64,000 nt of DNA from assembly GCF_030013905.1 (NCBI RefSeq), contig NZ_CP124862.1, positions 310,001 through 374,000 on the forward strand, given 5' to 3'. The first letter of the stretch is position 1. Every line of letters starts with the position of its first letter. Shown piece by piece: positions 8,654 to 17,794 of this stretch. Origin of the DNA: Petroclostridium sp. X23. GTDB taxonomy: Bacteria > Bacillota > Clostridia > SK-Y3. The notes beneath the pieces were generated by a model. That model was not told the DNA's origin and made no database searches. It saw nothing but the letters and a program-made list of their open reading frames with translations. Both the position numbers and the translations under genes were made by a program.

Positions 8654-9934
8654 ATGCGAAAACGAGTTGTGATTACAGGAATGGGCCCTGCAACGGCAGT
8701 TGGCATAGGAAAGGAAACGTTCTTCAACAGCATTATAGGGATGAAAACAAACTTATCTGAAATTCCTCCTTGCTATGAGAAAAACTACCGTTTTAAATCA
8801 CGGTATTTTGTGCCGAAACCTATATTCTCTCTAGCTGATTATGGCGTTCATGCATCGTTGGAAAATGTAATGGAAGATACCGCAAAGCTTTCTGTTTTAT
8901 GCACCAAGCTGGCTTTAGAAGATGCCGGATTTAGAGTGGAAAGCAAAGAAAAAAGTTTTCATACCGATATTCCTGAAAACTGTTCTATTACCATAGGAAT
9001 AGGGATGAGCAGTCTTCAAACGGCATTGGAATCCTATACGGCACATACTGCGCCAATCGATGAAGAAGATACAGATAAAAGAGCAGCATCTCCCAGATAT
9101 CATAGAATGGTGATCCCAATGCTCATGCCCAATGCTGCTTCGGCGTGGGTATCCATCTTATTTGGCATCCAAGGATTTAACTATACTATTAACGCATCCT
9201 GTGCATCGGGAAGTTTTGCTATCGGTGAAGCATATAGAAATATTTTAGGAGGTCGGTGCGACATTGCTATCGCCGGTGGTGTTGAAGCATTGACTGACAA
9301 AAGCGGTGCAATTATGAGAGGCTTTGATATGCTTACAACGTTGACAAAGTCACCGGATGGCGGACCGCTTCCGTTTTCTCATAAAAGAAGCGGGTTTTTG
9401 TTTAACGAGGGTGCAGGCTGCATGTTGATTCTTGAAGAGCTCCAAAGTGCCAAAAAACGTGGGGCACGTATATATGCTGAGATCATCGGTTATGAATGTT
9501 CCAGTGATGCATATAATATTGTACAAATGGATCCATCCGGTGAAAATATTTTAAAACTTTACAATAAGATATCTAACGGTTATAAAATAGATTATATCAA
9601 TGCCCATGGTACCGGGACTGTTTTAAATGACGATATCGAGGCCAAGATCATACAAACGATTTTCGGAGATAAGGAATCGCAGCCCTACATCAATTCTACA
9701 AAAGGAATTATCGGTCACAGCATAGGCGCAAGCGGAGCCATTGAGGCAGCAGTAACAGCTATGTCTATTAAGCATTCGGTCATACATGGAAACCTCACTG
9801 AATATCCGTTGGATAACTTGAATCTACCTCTCTCTTCATTTAATAAGGATATTAACTATGCCCTTTCTGCATCCTATGGTTTTGGCGGTCATAACGCATT
9901 ACTTCTTTTTAAGAAGGTGGATGAACATGAATAA
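8654..9934 (+). CDS. beta-ketoacyl-ACP synthase II-like ketosynthase
   Basis: About 426 residues, the usual FabF length. The Cys-His-His triad is intact: Cys in INASCASGSFA, His in NAHGTGTVLNDD, His in GIIGHSIGASGA. It would extend an acyl-ACP by decarboxylative Claisen condensation. It lies among tailoring enzymes, not fab genes, so it is probably a dedicated elongation or condensing enzyme. The start at 8654 follows AAGGAGAAGG. Its 3' end overlaps the reductase gene. Confidence 0.88.
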   Translation: MRKRVVITGMGPATAVGIGKETFFNSIIGMKTNLSEIPPCYEKNYRFKSRYFVPKPIFSLADYGVHASLENVMEDTAKLSVLCTKLALEDAGFRVESKEKSFHTDIPENCSITIGIGMSSLQTALESYTAHTAPIDEEDTDKRAASPRYHRMVIPMLMPNAASAWVSILFGIQGFNYTINASCASGSFAIGEAYRNILGGRCDIAIAGGVEALTDKSGAIMRGFDMLTTLTKSPDGGPLPFSHKRSGFLFNEGAGCMLILEELQSAKKRGARIYAEIIGYECSSDAYNIVQMDPSGENILKLYNKISNGYKIDYINAHGTGTVLNDDIEAKIIQTIFGDKESQPYINSTKGIIGHSIGASGAIEAAVTAMSIKHSVIHGNLTEYPLDNLNLPLSSFNKDINYALSASYGFGGHNALLLFKKVDEHE

Positions 9935-10958
9935 TGTGATGATTACCGGCGCGACAGGATTTATAGGAAGCCATATCGCACATTATTTCTGCAAACAGGG
10001 CATTCATATCGGATGCCTTGTCAGGGAAGGCAGCAGTCTTACAAATATAGAGAGTCTTCCGGTGGATTTAAGATATGGAGATATCCGAAACATAGATGAC
10101 TTGCTAAAGGCTTTTGCCGGGTATGATTTTATCATCCATAATGCCGCAAAGGCATCCGATTGGGGCACTTACCAGGATTTTTACGATATGAATGCGACAG
10201 GAACATTAAACGTATTAAAAGCATGTAAAAAAACAGGCATCAAGAACATTATTTTAACCGGTTCCAATTCGGTTTACGGTGAAGAAAACAATGATTGCAT
10301 AAAAGATGAAAACTCACCGTATCACTCTCATTACAAATATTTTGCTGATAACATTTTTCCATGCCGCTTAAATTACTACAGGGATACCAAGGCACTGGCT
10401 AAAAAGGCAGCGCTTCAATTTGCACAAGAAAACGGCTTGAACATCACCATGATGGAACCGGTATGGGTATATGGAGAACGGGAATTCAATACCGGATTTT
10501 ACGAGTATCTTAGCACTGCCGCTTCAGGTATTCCAATGCTGCCCGGTTCTAAAAAAAATAAATTTCATGTAGTCTATGCCGATGATGTCGCCTATGCTTA
10601 TTACTTAGCATATAGAAAGAAATTGGAAAGTACTCACTGCATTATTATCGGCAATCAAAAAGCCGAAAACATGGATAAAATATATACACTATTCTGTAAA
10701 GAGGCAGGGATCAAGAAACCATTGAATATTTCTAAAAGCTTCATCTATCCGGCCGCCTTCATCATGGAGTTATTGTATACATTGTTTGGTTCCCGCAAGC
10801 CACCTCTTCTAACCCGTGGAAGGGTAAACATGTTTTATGATAATATTGAATTTTCAACTAAAAAAGCAGAACAAGTGTTAGGGTTTAAGAACCGATATAG
10901 TCTTGAAGAAGGAATCAAAAAGACAGTGAAATGGTATAAAGAAAATGGATTTCTTTAG
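9927..10958 (+). CDS. NAD(P)-dependent extended SDR (epimerase/3-beta-HSD-like reductase)
   Basis: About 343 residues. Rossmann motif TGATGFIGSHIAH at the N-terminus, HNAAKASDWG loop, serine in ILTGSNSVYGEE and the catalytic pair in YYRDTKALAKKAA (YxxxK). It is an atypical extended SDR like those that reduce 3-keto lipids (for example CerR of bacterial ceramide synthesis) or dihydroflavonols. Next to an oxoamine synthase, reduction of the new ketone is the simplest role (inference). The ATG at 9927 has better spacing from AAGGTGG than the one at 9921. Confidence 0.82.
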   Translation: MNNVMITGATGFIGSHIAHYFCKQGIHIGCLVREGSSLTNIESLPVDLRYGDIRNIDDLLKAFAGYDFIIHNAAKASDWGTYQDFYDMNATGTLNVLKACKKTGIKNIILTGSNSVYGEENNDCIKDENSPYHSHYKYFADNIFPCRLNYYRDTKALAKKAALQFAQENGLNITMMEPVWVYGEREFNTGFYEYLSTAASGIPMLPGSKKNKFHVVYADDVAYAYYLAYRKKLESTHCIIIGNQKAENMDKIYTLFCKEAGIKKPLNISKSFIYPAAFIMELLYTLFGSRKPPLLTRGRVNMFYDNIEFSTKKAEQVLGFKNRYSLEEGIKKTVKWYKENGFL

Positions 10959-10971
10959 GGGGATGATCACC

Positions 10972-12264
10972 ATGATTGAAATAACAAACATTACGGGGAA
11001 TAATAAGATACTCTTTAATCTGAAACTAAAAATTAGTGTTTTGTTCCATTTTATTCCTTATATTTTAAAACGCAAGTTGTCGCTAAAAAATTTTATTCTT
11101 TTTCTAAGAAGGCTTTTAATTTTTTTATCAAGGATGCAGCACAATAAGTTTGTAAGAATCGGAGATAAAACCCGACTGGATCTATATGTACCCGGTTTTC
11201 CATCAAAAGCCTTTTATACGGCATGTAAAAAATTCATGCATTTTGATGGGGCCATGCCCTGTGCTACGGTGCTGATATCGGTCACATCGGCCTGTACAAA
11301 CCGATGCAGTCACTGTTATCAAAAGTTGGACAAAGGGAAAGATGTGAATATAGATACTTTGGTGAATGCTGCACAGGTTCTTCAGGAGAGGGGCGTGGCT
11401 TTCTATAATATAGAAGGTGGTGAACCTTTTCTCGCATATGACCGGTTAAAAAATTTGTGTTCCTCTATTGATGAAAGATCGGAAATTTGGATAAACTCAA
11501 CAGGAGTAGGAATGACAATAGAAAAATTAAAAGAACTGAGAAAACTGAATGTAACCGCAGTAATGTTCTCTTTACACAGTCCTCAACCGGAAGATCTCAA
11601 TCGCTTTATGGGGAATGATTCTGCCTGGGATACGCTTCAGAAAGCCGTAGAGATGTGTCATGATGCGGATATCGCTGTGGCATTCAATACTTGTCTGATG
11701 AGAGAAGACTTTTATAATGGGACTTTTGAAGAAATTATGGACACTGCCAAAGATTTTCATGCATGCATGATTCAGTTGATAAAACCCAAACCATCAGGGG
11801 CATGGCTTGAGAAGGAAGATATATTGTTTGATGAAAAGGATATCGCCTTGGTGAAAGAAAAGGTAAATAAATATAATACGCAGCAGGAATTTGCACGTTA
11901 TCCTTCCATTTCCGCTCAGATTATAGAAGAGGACGCAGCGGTTTTCGGGTGTACGGCAGGAGGAATCGATCGTTTTTACATCAATGCAAAAGGAGATGTG
12001 CAGCCCTGTGAGTTTCTCAATATTTCCTTTGGCAATATCGCTGATCAGCCTTTTGAGATGATTTATGAAAAAATGCGAAATGTTTTTTCATGGGGAGGGA
12101 ATTGTTATCTTTGTGAAAAGTATTCTAAAGAGATACATCATCAATATAAAGAAAACCATTTAAAAACACTGCCGCTTCCGCCGGAGATATCTGAAAAAAT
12201 CTACGGTACATGGGACAGAGGGGATAAAACCGATCTATACAAAAGTCTTGAACAATTAAAATAA
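10972..12264 (+). CDS. radical SAM protein with SPASM-like C-terminus
   Basis: About 430 residues. An N-terminal extension of some 90 residues precedes the radical-SAM cluster motif CTNRCSHCY. Next come the SAM-binding YNIEGGEPF and a C-terminal cysteine region (FGCTAGG, VQPCEF, NCYLCEKY) resembling a shortened SPASM domain for auxiliary Fe-S. Such enzymes modify peptides, but in lipid or PQQ-like clusters they also act on small molecules. It starts 13 bases after the reductase stop. No precursor peptide is visible beside it. Confidence 0.82.
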   Translation: MIEITNITGNNKILFNLKLKISVLFHFIPYILKRKLSLKNFILFLRRLLIFLSRMQHNKFVRIGDKTRLDLYVPGFPSKAFYTACKKFMHFDGAMPCATVLISVTSACTNRCSHCYQKLDKGKDVNIDTLVNAAQVLQERGVAFYNIEGGEPFLAYDRLKNLCSSIDERSEIWINSTGVGMTIEKLKELRKLNVTAVMFSLHSPQPEDLNRFMGNDSAWDTLQKAVEMCHDADIAVAFNTCLMREDFYNGTFEEIMDTAKDFHACMIQLIKPKPSGAWLEKEDILFDEKDIALVKEKVNKYNTQQEFARYPSISAQIIEEDAAVFGCTAGGIDRFYINAKGDVQPCEFLNISFGNIADQPFEMIYEKMRNVFSWGGNCYLCEKYSKEIHHQYKENHLKTLPLPPEISEKIYGTWDRGDKTDLYKSLEQLK

Positions 12265-12349
12265 TTCTTACATTTAATGTTAATCTTACTAAAATAATAC
12301 CGATATATATCATATAAGGATTAACAGAAAATGCAAGGAGGCAATATGT

Positions 12350-13438
12350 ATGAAAATTCAAACTTCACACATGAGCATGGAGAGCACCCATGACATGAAA
12401 AAATGGGCCAAAAAAGAAGAGTCTCTAAACTTTTGGATAGGAGAACAAAGATCGGATTCTAAAGAGCGGGATGATTTATCAGATATGAATCTTTTAGCAT
12501 CTCAAGATATCTTTGAAATATCCGAACAAGGGCAAAAGGCGAACCAGTCGCTGTCCTCTTCTATTAAAAAGACCGACTCGGAAGAATGCATTGAATTTTC
12601 TATCAGGGATGAAGATAAACAAAAAATTATGTTGCTTGAAAAGCTGCTTGAAAAGCTAACCGGTAAGAAATTTAAATTCGTTTTAATGGACAACATAAAG
12701 TTGAAGCGGCCCAAAAATGATATTGAAGCCACAGCTTCACCAAATGCGGAAAATCTTATGAGTAACAGACAAGGGTGGGGACTTGAGTATCATTATCATG
12801 AGACTTATTATGAAAAGGAAACGCTGTCATTTAATACAAGAGGATTGATCCAAACGACTGACGGCAGAAAAATCAGTATTGATGTCCAACTGAATATGAG
12901 CAGGGAATTTATATCACAAAATGATATACGGCTGCTTGCCGGTGATGCCGCCATAGATCCGTTGGTTATCAATTATGATATCGGTTTAACCGAATTAACA
13001 GATCAAAAATACGCCTTTGATATTGATATGGATGGATCTGACGATCAGATATCTTTTGTGGGGCAGGGAAGCGGTTTTCTAGCTTTGGATTTAAACAATG
13101 ATGGAATCATCAATGACGGCAGCGAGCTTTTTGGTCCCAAAACCGGTGACGGGTTTAAAGAGCTGCAAGCATATGATCAAGATGGAAACGGATGGATTGA
13201 TGAGAGTGATATCATCTATGAAAAACTGCGTATATGGACAAAAGATGAAAACGGAAACAACAAACTATTTGCATTGGGAGAAAAAGGAATAGGTGCGATA
13301 TATCTGGGAAATATAGACACTGCTTACCAATATAAGGACGCTGAAAACAAAACACTCGGAACGATGAGAACTTCAAGTATCTTTTTAAAGGAAGATGGTG
13401 GTGCCGGTACGGTGCATCAAATAGATATGGCGATATAG
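12350..13438 (+). CDS. uncharacterised protein with EF-hand/calcium-loop region
   Basis: 362 residues without a signal peptide or membrane segment. The N-terminal 130 residues are polar and low in structure. The C-terminal part has calcium-loop patterns: DIDMDGSDDQ, LDLNNDGIINDGSELFG and DQDGNGWIDESD, each with Asp/Asn at alternating positions like EF-hand or dockerin-type loops. This module is common in large bacterial VCBS or RTX-like proteins. A strong AAGGAGG precedes the ATG. It follows the radical SAM gene by 85 bases in the same direction, but membership of that pathway is uncertain. Confidence 0.7.
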   Translation: MKIQTSHMSMESTHDMKKWAKKEESLNFWIGEQRSDSKERDDLSDMNLLASQDIFEISEQGQKANQSLSSSIKKTDSEECIEFSIRDEDKQKIMLLEKLLEKLTGKKFKFVLMDNIKLKRPKNDIEATASPNAENLMSNRQGWGLEYHYHETYYEKETLSFNTRGLIQTTDGRKISIDVQLNMSREFISQNDIRLLAGDAAIDPLVINYDIGLTELTDQKYAFDIDMDGSDDQISFVGQGSGFLALDLNNDGIINDGSELFGPKTGDGFKELQAYDQDGNGWIDESDIIYEKLRIWTKDENGNNKLFALGEKGIGAIYLGNIDTAYQYKDAENKTLGTMRTSSIFLKEDGGAGTVHQIDMAI

Positions 13439-13485
13439 TATAAAAATAATAAGTAATAAAAAATCTATGAGGGTATTAATTAAAT

Positions 13486-14193
13486 ATGAAAAATATTAGT
13501 TGGATATTATTTGATTGTATGGAAACGTTGGTTGATTTGACGGAGCTGCCTGGTTTAAAGGGTTATGCTCTTTGGGCATATGAAGGTTCAGGGGTAGAGG
13601 GCTTGTGGGATGGATTTGAAGATTTCTATGAAAGTTATAAATATGCAATTGAAGTGATTGCAAATAAGCTGCCTCAAGGTAAAGAGTATGAAGTTTATGA
13701 GAGATTGCAGATGGTAGCTGGATTAAAGATCTGTAATAAAGATGAACAAGCAGTTCAAAAAATTGCTGATTGCTTATATAAAAACTTTTGGGATACATAT
13801 AAAAGCAAATGCTATGTTAGGAACGATGTAAAAGAAATAATTACGGAACTTACAAAAAAGTACAATTTGGGAGTTGTATCTAATTTTATGGTTAGCGGCG
13901 GTATTGAAGAATTATTGAAAACCAACGGAATTTACAAATATTTTGATTTTATCATTACATCAATTAATGAAGGATGGAAAAAACCGCATTATAATATTTA
14001 TAAGGCTGCAATAGACAAAGCGGATGTGCCGCTTTCTAAAATATTGTTTGTAGGTGATGATTTCAAAAATGATTACATAACTCCGAAAGAACTGGGATTG
14101 AGAACAGTGCTTTTAGATAGAGCAGAAAAATATCTTCATGTTAAGCACAGGGTAACAAATTTTTATATGTTACGGGATTTAATCTCATATTAA
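13486..14193 (+). CDS. HAD-superfamily hydrolase with altered motif I
   Basis: 235 residues with the HAD layout: motif I LFDCMETLVDL, motif II LGVVSNF, motif III lysine in KKPHYNIYKAA and motif IV FVGDDFKNDY. The nucleophile Asp is present, but the second Asp of DxDGT is Met here, so the usual acid/base residue of phosphatases is missing. L-2-haloacid dehalogenases also lack it (Tyr). Substrate unknown. A bidirectional terminator follows. Confidence 0.82.
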   Translation: MKNISWILFDCMETLVDLTELPGLKGYALWAYEGSGVEGLWDGFEDFYESYKYAIEVIANKLPQGKEYEVYERLQMVAGLKICNKDEQAVQKIADCLYKNFWDTYKSKCYVRNDVKEIITELTKKYNLGVVSNFMVSGGIEELLKTNGIYKYFDFIITSINEGWKKPHYNIYKAAIDKADVPLSKILFVGDDFKNDYITPKELGLRTVLLDRAEKYLHVKHRVTNFYMLRDLISY

Positions 14194-14285
14194 AAGCAAA
14201 AAACACAAGTCTTTCTTTTTATCAATACAGATTTTTTATAAGAGCATTTGTTAGAATTTTTTCAGAAGTTTACTAAAAAATGCAA

Positions 14286-14328
14286 AAAAAGAATTCCATC
14301 GATTATAATTATCGCTGGAATTCTTTTC
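14286..14328. terminator. bidirectional terminator
   Basis: The arms AAAAGAATTCCA and TGGAATTCTTTT pair perfectly around an AT-rich centre and end in A- and T-runs, so it can stop transcription from both sides. It lies immediately outside the left repeat of the genomic island. Confidence 0.7.
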
Positions 14329-14332
14329 ATAT

Positions 14333-14392
14333 CTGGTGCGAGAAACAGGACTTGAACCTGCACGAAGTTGCCCCCACTAGCACCTGAAGCTA
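14333..14392. repeat. left attachment repeat (partial tRNA-Leu copy)
   Basis: The 60 bases match the right-end copy at 22535-22594 exactly. On the minus strand they read from the anticodon arm through the variable arm and T arm to the CCA end. The 5' half of the tRNA is absent, so this copy cannot give a functional tRNA. Confidence 0.9.
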
Positions 14393-14540
14393 AAAGAACA
14401 CGATTTTCAGGGCATAGCCTCTTATTGTGTTGTGTTATCAAAAACGCTGAAAATCGAGTTGTATCAAGAGTTACACGCATCGATGACTCGTTAACTCACC
14501 AACATGGTTAATGACCCAAAATGCGTGTTTTTTGATGCAT

Positions 14541-14725
14541 TTGTTAGAAGATTTTGAGCTGCAAAATGCGGATATTACTATTTCCAATATTAGTTTTAAA
14601 AAATTTCGAAGCTTTAGTTTAATTAGGCAAAATTTGTAATAATCATGTTAGACAAAAAAATATATTTTGGCTATAATAAGAGCATAGTCACAAAAGGTGG
14701 TGTTGTTATGGCTGTCCTTTCAACA
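14541..14725. repeat. internal direct repeat of the island, copy 1
   Basis: This stretch is nearly identical to 20845-21035. The two differ by scattered substitutions and one 6-base gap. Both carry the end of a small reading frame (QPQNADIT...VRQNL in copy 2) followed by the same start region of a nucleotidyltransferase gene. It suggests an internal duplication or two successive insertions of related cargo. Confidence 0.8.
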
Positions 14726-14830
14726 CTATTTCCATCTCCGTGCTCTATGGTGTACCATATACTTCAATGTAAGAATAGTGAATACTGAAAAAGCTCAGAT
14801 ATTTTGATAATGATTGTGCTTAAGCGAAGT
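14708..14830 (+). pseudogene. nucleotidyltransferase remnant (internal deletion)
   Basis: Starts with the same MAVLST codons as the fuller copy at 21018 and loses similarity after a few codons. A weak echo of the catalytic region (tcagatattttgataatg, compare SDIDILVM) remains near 14790. It is too short and too altered to code for an active enzyme. Confidence 0.5.
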
Positions 14831-14837
14831 GAAAGGA

Positions 14838-15269
14838 ATGAAAATTAATATGTGGACACAAAAAAGAAATTCAATTAATACAAAAGAATTTATTTATTTA
14901 TTTTCATTAGTTGGTTGGGGAGAATTGCCATATGAGCAAGCGGAGAAAGCACTTGAGAATTCCTTGTGTACTTTTGCTGTTTATTCTGCTGAGAAGGTTA
15001 TTGCTGTTGCACGGCTTTGCGGAGATAGAGCGATGTCTTTTTATATAAAAGATTTAATTGTTCATCCGGACTTTCAGCGTAAGGGCATTGGTACATTAAT
15101 TATTCAGGATATAAAGAAATATATTATTGAGCAAATTCCAGAAGGATGGTATGTTAGTCTTGAGTTGATAAGTGCAAAAGGAAAAGAGAGATTTTACGAA
15201 AAACAAGGATTTGACTTGAGGCCAACCACAGAGGATGGTGCGGGAATGTATTTGATAATGAAAATATAG
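14838..15269 (+). CDS. GNAT-family N-acetyltransferase
   Basis: About 143 residues. The acetyl-CoA-binding motif A is clear: FYIKDLIVHPDFQRKGIGTLII (Q/R-x-x-G-x-G/A type as RKGIG), with the C-terminal KGKERFYEKQGF typical of the fold. Substrate unknown. ATG at 14838 or 14850 may be used. It is the first complete gene of the island and lies 23 bases before the helicase-HNH gene. Confidence 0.85.
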   Translation: MKINMWTQKRNSINTKEFIYLFSLVGWGELPYEQAEKALENSLCTFAVYSAEKVIAVARLCGDRAMSFYIKDLIVHPDFQRKGIGTLIIQDIKKYIIEQIPEGWYVSLELISAKGKERFYEKQGFDLRPTTEDGAGMYLIMKI

Positions 15270-15292
15270 CTTTTGCACAGGAGGATTTTTAT

Positions 15293-17713
15293 ATGAATGT
15301 TTATAAGTTATTTCCACATCAAAAAGAAGCAATTTCCTGTTTGAATAAATTTTTTTCTGTATCAAAAAATGAAAGCAGTTTATCAGGATTGCTTGTGATA
15401 CCTACTGGTGGAGGAAAAACATTTACAGCAGTAACATGGATAAATCAAATAATTGAAAAAAGGCCTAAAAAAGTAATTTGGTTTGCACAATCTTTTGAAC
15501 TCTTAAATCAGGCTTATTACACTATTAGGAATAATAATGGAAACATCAAAATCAAAATTATTTCAAGTAATAATGAGCATATGAATGTTTCTGATATTAA
15601 CGAAAATGATGATGTAATCATTATTACAACTCAAACTGCTATGAAATCACTTGGAAAAGATGATAGTAAATTAAGTGACTATATTAAGTATAATGGAAGA
15701 AATGGGTTAATAGTCATATTGGATGAAGCTCATCACGCTCCTGCACGAGGATGCAGAAATATGTTAAATAAAGTCAAAGAATTAGCTGAAAATGTTTGGA
15801 TGCTAGGTTTGACAGCTACACCCACTTATACTAACAGAATGCAAAGAGGATGGTTGTGGAAAATATTCGATGGTGGAATTGTTTATCAAGTTGAGAAAGA
15901 ACTATTACAAAAACAGAAAATATTAGCAAAAGAAAATATAATGAGAAAGAAAACTCCCATTAGGATTGAACTTACAGATGAAGAGTTCAATAAGATAATC
16001 AGATTTCATTCTGATATTCCTGAAAATATTATTGAAGAATTAGCTGCAAATAAAGAAAGAAATGACTATATAGTTAATGATTATCTTAAAAATCGCAAAA
16101 CTTATAAAAAGACGATTTTCTTTCTAGATAGATGGTATCAATGTATATATTTTAAGAATAAATTGATTGAATATGGGATTAAAGCAGATACAATATATTA
16201 TCAAAAAAGAAATGAGCATAGTGAAAAATCAAATACCGAAATAATAAATGAATTTAGAAATGGCGAATTAGATGTGTTATTGAATATAAAAATGTTTACG
16301 GAAGGTGCAGACATTCCAGATGTAAATACAGTTTTTATAACCCGTGATACTACAAGTCATATTTTGTTGCAGCAAATGATAGGACGAGCATTACGGGGGA
16401 AACGGGCAGGAGGAAAGAAAGAAAATGCCAATATTGTCCTATTTGGAGATAGTTGGGATAAAACAATTGCATGGGCAAGACCTGACTTAGCCGGAGGAAT
16501 TGAAGAAGGAAGAGTACACCAAGTATCCTATCCTATGGAAAAAGTATCTATTTCCTTAGTGCGAAGTCTTATTTCTAATATGACTTTTAAAAGCGTCAAG
16601 ATACCCAATTTCAAAGAAAAAATACCAATCGGATGGTATGAGACAGAATATGTTTCTATTAAAAATGCCGAAGGTGAAAGAATAGAAATAGTCAAAGATA
16701 CGGTTTTGGTATATGAAATAGATCGACAAATTTGGGAAGAGTTGATTTCAAATGCATTGGTATCTTTAGATGATATATGGGAGAATGAAGATATTCAAGA
16801 CAAAGCATTATATGTGGAAACACAGAAATTATTCGATAAGTATTTTAACATTCTACATACTTCAATGAATAAAGGTCTTTTTCAAGATATTTGTAACATT
16901 TGCAGACATATTGCACAAAATAGCTCTTCTCCGCGGTTTTATCACTTTTATGACAGGGATAAATGTGATATTGAAAGTATTGCATCGAATTTTATTAATA
17001 TGACACCTAATGCACAATATAATTATTTACTTAAAGAATATAATGAAATTGGTGGTGTCTGGCCATATTTATATGAACATTTCTTTCACTTTAAAACGGC
17101 AGTGGATATGTATGTAAACAAATTGCTGTTCTCAAGGGAAGGTGTTATTGAGAATACAAGCGAAAGTAGTGAAAGTCTACAATTAGCTATGGATTCAGCA
17201 CAGGAAAAGGAATTAATAAAAGCTGTAAAGTTTCGAGATAATCATACATGTTTATGCTGTGGTTTGTCAAATCAAGGAGTACGGTTAGTGGCAGCGGAGA
17301 TATTGAATTATAATTTCTCACAGGGTAAGACAATGCATAATTTACAAACCTTATGTACTCGGTGTAATTTCATGAATAAAGAAAATAGATATAACTTTAA
17401 AGTGACCCGAACTAGCTTAGTTTCGCCTAAATTATTTACAGGGATAACATTTGATAAACAAAATATTCGAAATATCGTAAAAATAAAAGCTGCTCTAAAA
17501 GCATCAATCAACATGTTTTATGAATGCGGTGCAGTACATGATGTGAATATAAGTAGACGAAGTAATTCTAAGTATTATTTTAATTGGGAGTTTACAATAT
17601 TTAGTGGGAATCATCCAGAATGGTTACAAAGACAACTTGATAGTGTACTCAATTATATTGTGAATGACTTAGAACAAACACATGTGAAAAATGTTACTAT
17701 TAAAACATTGTAA
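15293..17713 (+). CDS. DEAD/DEAH helicase with C-terminal HNH-like nuclease domain
   Basis: 806 residues. Superfamily 2 motifs are in order: Walker A VIPTGGGKTF near residue 38, DEAHH in VILDEAHHAP near 145, motif III LTATP, and motif VI QMIGRALRGKR near 365. Residues about 640-700 form an HNH-like zinc module: HTCLCCGLSN, then NLQTLCTRCNFMNKENRYN. The design, an ATP-driven DNA motor plus nuclease on an island, suits an anti-phage or restriction-type defence protein. I do not recognise a named system for this exact architecture. AGGAGG precedes the ATG, and the gene has no methylase partner nearby. Confidence 0.82.
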   Translation: MNVYKLFPHQKEAISCLNKFFSVSKNESSLSGLLVIPTGGGKTFTAVTWINQIIEKRPKKVIWFAQSFELLNQAYYTIRNNNGNIKIKIISSNNEHMNVSDINENDDVIIITTQTAMKSLGKDDSKLSDYIKYNGRNGLIVILDEAHHAPARGCRNMLNKVKELAENVWMLGLTATPTYTNRMQRGWLWKIFDGGIVYQVEKELLQKQKILAKENIMRKKTPIRIELTDEEFNKIIRFHSDIPENIIEELAANKERNDYIVNDYLKNRKTYKKTIFFLDRWYQCIYFKNKLIEYGIKADTIYYQKRNEHSEKSNTEIINEFRNGELDVLLNIKMFTEGADIPDVNTVFITRDTTSHILLQQMIGRALRGKRAGGKKENANIVLFGDSWDKTIAWARPDLAGGIEEGRVHQVSYPMEKVSISLVRSLISNMTFKSVKIPNFKEKIPIGWYETEYVSIKNAEGERIEIVKDTVLVYEIDRQIWEELISNALVSLDDIWENEDIQDKALYVETQKLFDKYFNILHTSMNKGLFQDICNICRHIAQNSSSPRFYHFYDRDKCDIESIASNFINMTPNAQYNYLLKEYNEIGGVWPYLYEHFFHFKTAVDMYVNKLLFSREGVIENTSESSESLQLAMDSAQEKELIKAVKFRDNHTCLCCGLSNQGVRLVAAEILNYNFSQGKTMHNLQTLCTRCNFMNKENRYNFKVTRTSLVSPKLFTGITFDKQNIRNIVKIKAALKASINMFYECGAVHDVNISRRSNSKYYFNWEFTIFSGNHPEWLQRQLDSVLNYIVNDLEQTHVKNVTIKTL

Positions 17714-17720
17714 TAGTTAT

Positions 17721-17794
17721 AACGAGGTCAAAAGACCCTATAGGTGGCAGATAGCGATCAGGTTTTTTGACGGTGGGGATATCCCTGCCTCGTT
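17721..17794 (+). ncRNA. possible structured RNA, family not recognised
   Basis: AACGAGG at the start pairs with CCTCGTT at the end, GGCAG pairs with CTGCC inside, GGTC-AAAA-GACC forms a small hairpin, and GGGATATCCC a further one. Such nesting with compensatory GC pairs in AT-rich DNA suggests a folded RNA. No T-run follows, so it is not a simple terminator. Confidence 0.3.

Noticed and set aside
14262..14480. Minus-strand reading frame across the left attachment repeat
   Set aside because: It runs through a terminator and a partial tRNA, has no ribosome site and resembles no family.
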